DNA of 64,000 nt. Origin: Eucommia ulmoides (lineage: Eukaryota; Streptophyta; Magnoliopsida; Garryales; Eucommiaceae). Shown here piece by piece: positions 59,366-64,000 of this stretch. Within the stretch, counting starts at the first letter, position 1, and each line of letters starts with the position of its first letter. The notes beneath the pieces are model-generated. The model was not told the origin of the DNA and did not search any database. It saw only the letters and a list, made by a program, of their open reading frames with translations. The DNA lies in contig CM028339.1 in the NCBI GenBank assembly GCA_016647705.1, positions 22,979,803 through 23,043,802 of the forward strand, given 5' to 3'. Both the position numbers and the translations under genes were made by a program.

Positions 59366-59421
59366 TGGCGCCGTTGCCGGGGATCGAACTCGGGTCACCC
59401 GCATGACAGGCGGGAATACTT
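59366..59421 (+). other. Extended antisense copy of mature tRNA-Asp(GTC) at an LTR primer site
   Basis: The first 18 bases, TGGCGCCGTTGCCGGGGA, are the usual tRNA-Asp primer site of Athila/Tat elements. The match to the tRNA complement does not stop there: it continues through the T arm, variable region and anticodon arm to GGCGGGAATACTT, 56 bases in all, with two differences (GAACTCGGG for GAACCCGGG, GCATGACAGG for GCGTGACAGG). The leading TGG is the complement of the post-transcriptional CCA tail, so the source was a mature tRNA, not a tRNA gene. Confidence 0.85.
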
Positions 59422-59441
59422 CTCGAAGTGGTTTTAGCGAC

Positions 59442-60138
59442 GGATCTTTAGATAAAATCTAGTCTCCTCGTTTCTCTCTTTACTCTTAGATTTGGTTGGT
59501 TGTTTATATATGTTTACCTTGTATTTCATTGTATATAGGGCTATGGCCATGTGTAGCTGAACATATATTGTATGGGGAGCGATTGACTTCGTGAAAACGT
59601 TATTTGTATAAAATCTATGTTTCGTTAAAAGTTGTTCTTGTTTGTTCGATTGTGTTTACCGTTTTTCAAATTTATTTGCTTGTTTAAATATATTGAGAAT
59701 ATGGGGTTTGATACTCGGGAGAGGTTACCCCTAATTCAGACTAGGGTTAAACACAACACGACGATCTAACGACCCGGGAGGGCGTTAGAAAGTATGCAAT
59801 CCGTGACATTGTGGCGAAACTCATGTGACCTAGTTTCATATAGACGTTGAGGAGGACTTTGGTGTTGACTCGAAGTCACATATTCATTCACTTTACACTC
59901 GGGAGAGGTAGTGTTTGAGATTTCGATACCGAGATTGTCGGATAGGATGAACGCCGTTAATGTAAACTAGATTGAAACGAACACGTTTAAATGGACGAAG
60001 TTAATCCCTAGATAATAAACTCCCATAAACGCTTATATTAGTATAATTAATTAATTTAGTTTAGTATAATTATTATAAACTATATTTTTATCGCCTAAAT
60101 AAAGTTAGGTTATGATAAACGCGGTACTCAACGATAAT
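59442..60138 (+). mobile_element. Partial second Athila-like LTR, plus orientation
   Basis: From GGATCTTTAGATAAAATCTA onward it parallels the middle and 3' parts of the LTR at 57,962 (TTTCTCTCTTTACTCTTAGA; GGGAGAGGTTACC; ATAAAGTTAGGTTATGATAA), with clearly lower identity. It therefore represents a different, older family member. It ends at ACTCAACGATAATT, where the inverted LTR's primer-site remnant begins. Confidence 0.75.
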
Positions 60139-60153
60139 TCGCCACCAAAAACT

Positions 60154-61501
60154 TAGTGGTAGAATATTACGTCACTACTTTCATCGCAAGTGTACGGGTC
60201 AAGTTTTAGTATAGATGGGAAGGAGTAGTGGTTATCGTATCCACAGGGATTGATTGAGATTATTATCGAGTACCGCGATTGTCATAACCTAACTTTATTT
60301 AGGCGACATAAATTGAGTTTATAATTAAATATACTAATACTAAATTAATTACACTAATTATATTATAATACTATATTGAGATATTTAGGGGAAAAGATTA
60401 TCTAGGGATTAACTTCGTTTATAAAAACGTGTTTGGTCTCGTTTAGTTTACAATAATGACGTTCAACCTATCCGACAATCTTTATATCGTAAACTCACTC
60501 ACTACCTCTCCCGAGTATAAGATGAGTGAATATGCGACTTCGCATCAATGAAGAAGTCTCCCTCAACATCTTAACGACACTAGGTCACATGAGTCTTGCC
60601 CCAATGTCATCGATTGCACACTTTCTAACTCCCTCCCGAGTTATTAGATCTCCGCGTTGTGTTTACCCTAATTCGAATTCGGGGCTACCTCTCCTGAGTG
60701 TCAAACCCCGTATTCTCTATATATCTAGAAAAACATATAATCAAAGAATAACGGTAAACACAATCGAAATAGAGAAGAACAACCATTAACGAAACACAAC
60801 TCAAACAAATAATGATTTCATAAATATTATTAATCCCTAGACAAAATCCATTTAGCTCATGACCATAACCATTTATACAATGAGAAACGAGCTAAACATG
60901 CTCAACAAACTACCGAAGTTAAGAAATTAAAGAGAGAAACGGAAGAACTTAGCCGTAGTCCAAAGATTTGCTGCTAAAACCGTTCAACGATCGCTTCTTC
61001 TTCTTTGCAACGTGTTCTTCTCCTTCGAATTTGGTTGAGCATTCTCTAAAACACTCTCAAAATATTAGGAACCCTAAGGGGTCTCTAATGGGCTCTCCTT
61101 ATCGAATGGAGAGAAGAGAAGAAGATATAGGGCTCAAAATATCTAATAGCTGTGCCAAATAACCGCCGCAGCGGTAAGTATATAGGCTGGGTCATGGCCT
61201 TGGCGGTGGGATCAGAGAGCTTTCTGTTATTTCACCACCGTGGCGGTGGGTTTTCAGCAAGTTTAAGGCCTACTCTGCATTTTGACCACCACGGCGGTGG
61301 GCTACAGTTTTGAATTTTGCCCTTATGCTTGTTTTTCCACCGTTCTTGATCCGATTTGATCATTTATGATTCGTTTTCATGCTTTTTCATCCCATACACC
61401 TAATTTATATAAAAATACATAAAAATATATTAAAACATAATAAACATACTCGAAAACTAACAAGTTGGGTTTGAAAATAGATAGGTAAATTACACCTATC
61501 A
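60154..61501 (-). repeat. LTR forming an inverted pair with 57,962-59,359
   Basis: 1,348 bp, reverse complement of the LTR at 57,962 with high identity by eye (for example the GAGTGTCAAACCCCGTATTC stretch and the Asp-primer-proximal end). The two arms are separated by 794 bp. Confidence 0.85.
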
Positions 61502-64000
61502 AATACCCCCAAACTTGGAATTTTACTAGTTCTCGAACAAAACACCCACACAAATCAAGAAAATATAACAACTAATTACTAAATTGAAAACTAAAAATGA
61601 AAAACACTAAAAATAATAATGTACAAGTTTTGAATATCATCTATCGGCCAAACAATTTTCCCTCATCGGCCCCCAATCCTATTGAGTTTAAGCATAAAAT
61701 AAACCATGTGGTGTTCTAGAATTTCAACATTCGATGATAATAAGCGCCATTCTAGATCCTATTAAAAGTGTGTGTGATTAAACTCAAATATACAATTATC
61801 CGTTGATAAGATGGGATTATCCCTCAAATAAGCTCATGACTAAAACCATTAAGGTATAGGGAATCCATAAGCCTGACCTGGGTTCTATTCTCCACTAATG
61901 TAGGCTTGGTAGTTTAAAAAGATCAATAGGATTTGGTTCGATTTTGGGAAAATGGTCCAGGGTATATCGGGATAGAAAACGGGTTAACGTTGTTAACTTA
62001 ACGCTACCCAAGTCTCAATGCTTGGCACAAAATCACTCTCGAATCCCCATAGATAAATTGAAACAACCCTGAACATTCATTTAAGAATGTCGTAGTCATT
62101 TGTCAAAAGAAACGGAAATTGTACTATATGTACGTATGATTTTTATTTTTATTTTTTACGAGCCACACCCCCAAACTTATTCGATTATTAGAATTTCACG
62201 GGTGTGGTTAAAACGAAAGAAAAACGACAAGTGAGTACTCGAATACCGAACCAATTAAAAAGTTCGCCTTAAACCCAATCGCTTACTTCAAGTAGCATTT
62301 GAAACTGCTAACTTGATTCACTCAAATTGTGCCTTCGGCTCAGCGATATAGGTTTGGAAATAAATTTTATCAGCTAGCATATTTGTTATGTGTTCAGAAT
62401 TTAAACGGATATTTGGCTTCAACAGGGTAACGAGGGATAATGATATAACAAGGTTAGCTTCAAAGGCTCAAGCGATAAAAACGAATGCCTAAATCATATC
62501 TCCCGAACTACCTCGCTTAGGATTTCGCCTCAAATTTCCCTCAAACCAGGTTCTAAAATCCCTATTGTCCTAAACTTGGCTAACATATAGTCGTTTTAAA
62601 ATTAAATAGACAGTTATACATTGAGTTTATGTGCTCGTGTATTTAGGATCTACAATAACTTTTACTAAAACGATACATCAAGCACATAGAACACACATGA
62701 ATGAGCTTTAAGCTCGGCCTCAATAAACAATCAGGGGACAGAATCATCATCGGGTAATGGCCCATATGAAGTCAAAACTCAGCACATAACAACAACAATC
62801 CTAAAAACATTCTACACTAAACAAACATGCAATACGGTAAAACAATAAAACATACTAACATCCTACACATCACCGCCAAATTTAAAACGGACAGTGTCCT
62901 CAACGACCCATCAGCGATCCCAATGAAAGCATAAAGCATTATAATGAAGACGAGGGTTTAAAACACGTACCTGGGAGGCGAGAGAATCTTGCCTCCGAAT
63001 CAAGTCAACAGTGACAGATTTAATTTATTTTTTTCCTTGGGTTGCCTCCCAAGAAGCGCGTGGTTTATTGTTCTCAGCCTGACATGGAGAACAGCTTGTC
63101 AAAGAGCATCTTCTACCCGTAGTAAGTGTCGTACAATACCACATAGGGGTCTTGATTTAGTACACCCTCAAGATTGGCGAGATTTGGCATTATTTGGCTC
63201 GAACTTTCAACAAGACTCTCCATCGGCTCATGTGCTTTGTAGGCATGAAGAGCATTGCTTATGGTGGCAAAGGACAAGTGAGCCACATAGGATCCTCGTA
63301 AATGTGATCGTTTAGAATCGATGGTGACATCACAATTTGAATCTCCAATGGTAATAAATCACAATCGTCGATCCATGATTGGGTCCTCATATCATTCGAA
63401 TAATCATATTTGAACTCTCCCAAGTTCCTTCCGCTCGTTTCCGGTTTCTCATGGTGGCTTTCACATGATATGGATTGTGTATCTCCCAGTGCCACCGCGT
63501 CTAACTCGGCCTCAATCAAAACAGATAAGCTAAACGATTCGGGTCTGAAGAGACGTTACGATTGCATCGATTTCAGCACAGACCGTCTCAATATTGTCGA
63601 GATGATCATCGTGCTTATTGATCCAGTCATTCGTTTCCTTCCAAAATGTCTGAGTCTCCCCCATAAATTCAACTAATATCTCTTCCAAAGGGGAAGACTC
63701 ATCCTCTTGGACCGTAGTGTTAATCCATGATGCCGTAGTATTGAAATAATCCTCTAAGCTTTGGTGACTTGGTGAATAAATCCAACTCTAATAATCAAAG
63801 GCCGCCAATTCCTCCAATGACCAAAAGACTTCATCTGCGGTTAGGTTGTAAAAGAAGGTAGTATCGTTTTCTCCTTCCACCCACGTTTTGGTTGCGGCTT
63901 GTAACCCGTCGAGGAAATTTAAAAGTTGACACTCCATCAGGAAACCATGATTTGGGAACCAGAATAGCAAATCCTTGTAACGTTCCCAAGCACAATAGAA
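60154..64000 (-). mobile_element. Athila-like gag-bearing element, minus orientation, continues past right edge
   Basis: LTR at 60,154-61,501 (minus-strand TGATAGGTGTAATTTACCTA ... ATATTCTACCACTA). Just upstream on its strand lies a polypurine tract (AAGTTTGGGGGTATT, complement 61,502-61,516), so it serves as a 3' LTR. Internal DNA extends rightward off the window. Gag traces lie at 63,970-63,200: FPNHGFLMECQLLNFLDGLQ, TTFFYNLTADEVFWSLEEL, DHIYEDPMWLTC. Between gag and the LTR about 1.6 kb shows no pol domain. It is broken, with a few breaks. A TGGTGGCGA word beyond its outer LTR end (60,139-60,153) resembles a primer site. Confidence 0.78.

Noticed and set aside
59366-59421. A tRNA-Asp gene or pseudogene on the minus strand
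   Set aside because: It lacks the D arm and 5' acceptor strand, includes the CCA complement, and sits exactly at an LTR primer site. A reverse-transcribed primer explains it better.

Overview
The window is nuclear DNA from a flowering plant, most likely a eudicot. The evidence is two chloroplast-targeted host genes with GT-AG introns (DPE1, SEP2), a single-exon MIZ1/DUF617 gene, an Au-type SINE, L1-type LINE pieces whose ORF2 ends in RNase H, and plant Ty3/gypsy lineages (Tekay-like, Galadriel-like and Athila-like). Intergenic DNA is strongly AT-rich. The species cannot be read from the sequence.

Layout. 1-9.4 kb: DPE1 (plastid 4-alpha-glucanotransferase, GH77) on the minus strand. Fifteen exons are present and the last exon lies beyond the left edge. 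Its introns carry two Stowaway-like MITEs and a tRNA-type SINE. 9.6-10.9 kb: a 5'-truncated LINE with a 15-bp target-site duplication. 12.4-15.0 kb: SEP2 (a two-helix LHC-like stress protein), minus strand, two exons; its 2-kb intron holds an Au SINE and a LINE RNase H scrap. 15-23.5 kb: AT-rich DNA with two inverted-repeat MITEs, a purine tract and a tandem array of about 130 bp units. 23.5-31.3 kb: old plus-strand LTR fragments and minisatellites. 32.1-32.85 kb: MIZ1-like gene, minus strand.

33.6-50.35 kb is a nest of fossils. A minus-strand Galadriel-like chromovirus hosts two later insertions: an Athila-like gag-bearing element inside its left LTR, and a Tekay-like element with long LTRs (40,220-48,425) flanked by the 5-bp duplication ATTAG. 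50.35-53.1 kb has a possible F-box remnant and short repeat arrays. 53,137-54,797 is a solo LTR of the Athila-like family with 5-bp duplications (ACTAC). 55,251-56,918 is a non-autonomous terminal-inverted-repeat element built around nine copies of an 83-100 bp repeat. 57.96-64 kb is a rearranged cluster of the same Athila-like family: a plus-strand LTR, a 56-bp antisense copy of mature tRNA-Asp at its primer site, a second partial LTR, then a full inverted LTR followed by a gag-bearing internal region running off the right edge.

The three host genes are independent and form no cluster. DPE1 acts in plastid starch breakdown, SEP2 in thylakoid photoprotection, and MIZ1-like proteins are linked to root hydrotropism. 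The least ordinary features are the extended tRNA-Asp copy, the inverted LTR pair around it, the pol-less gag family and the periodic repeat inside the TIR element. All coordinates were read by eye; exon boundaries were checked by GT-AG sites and codon phase.
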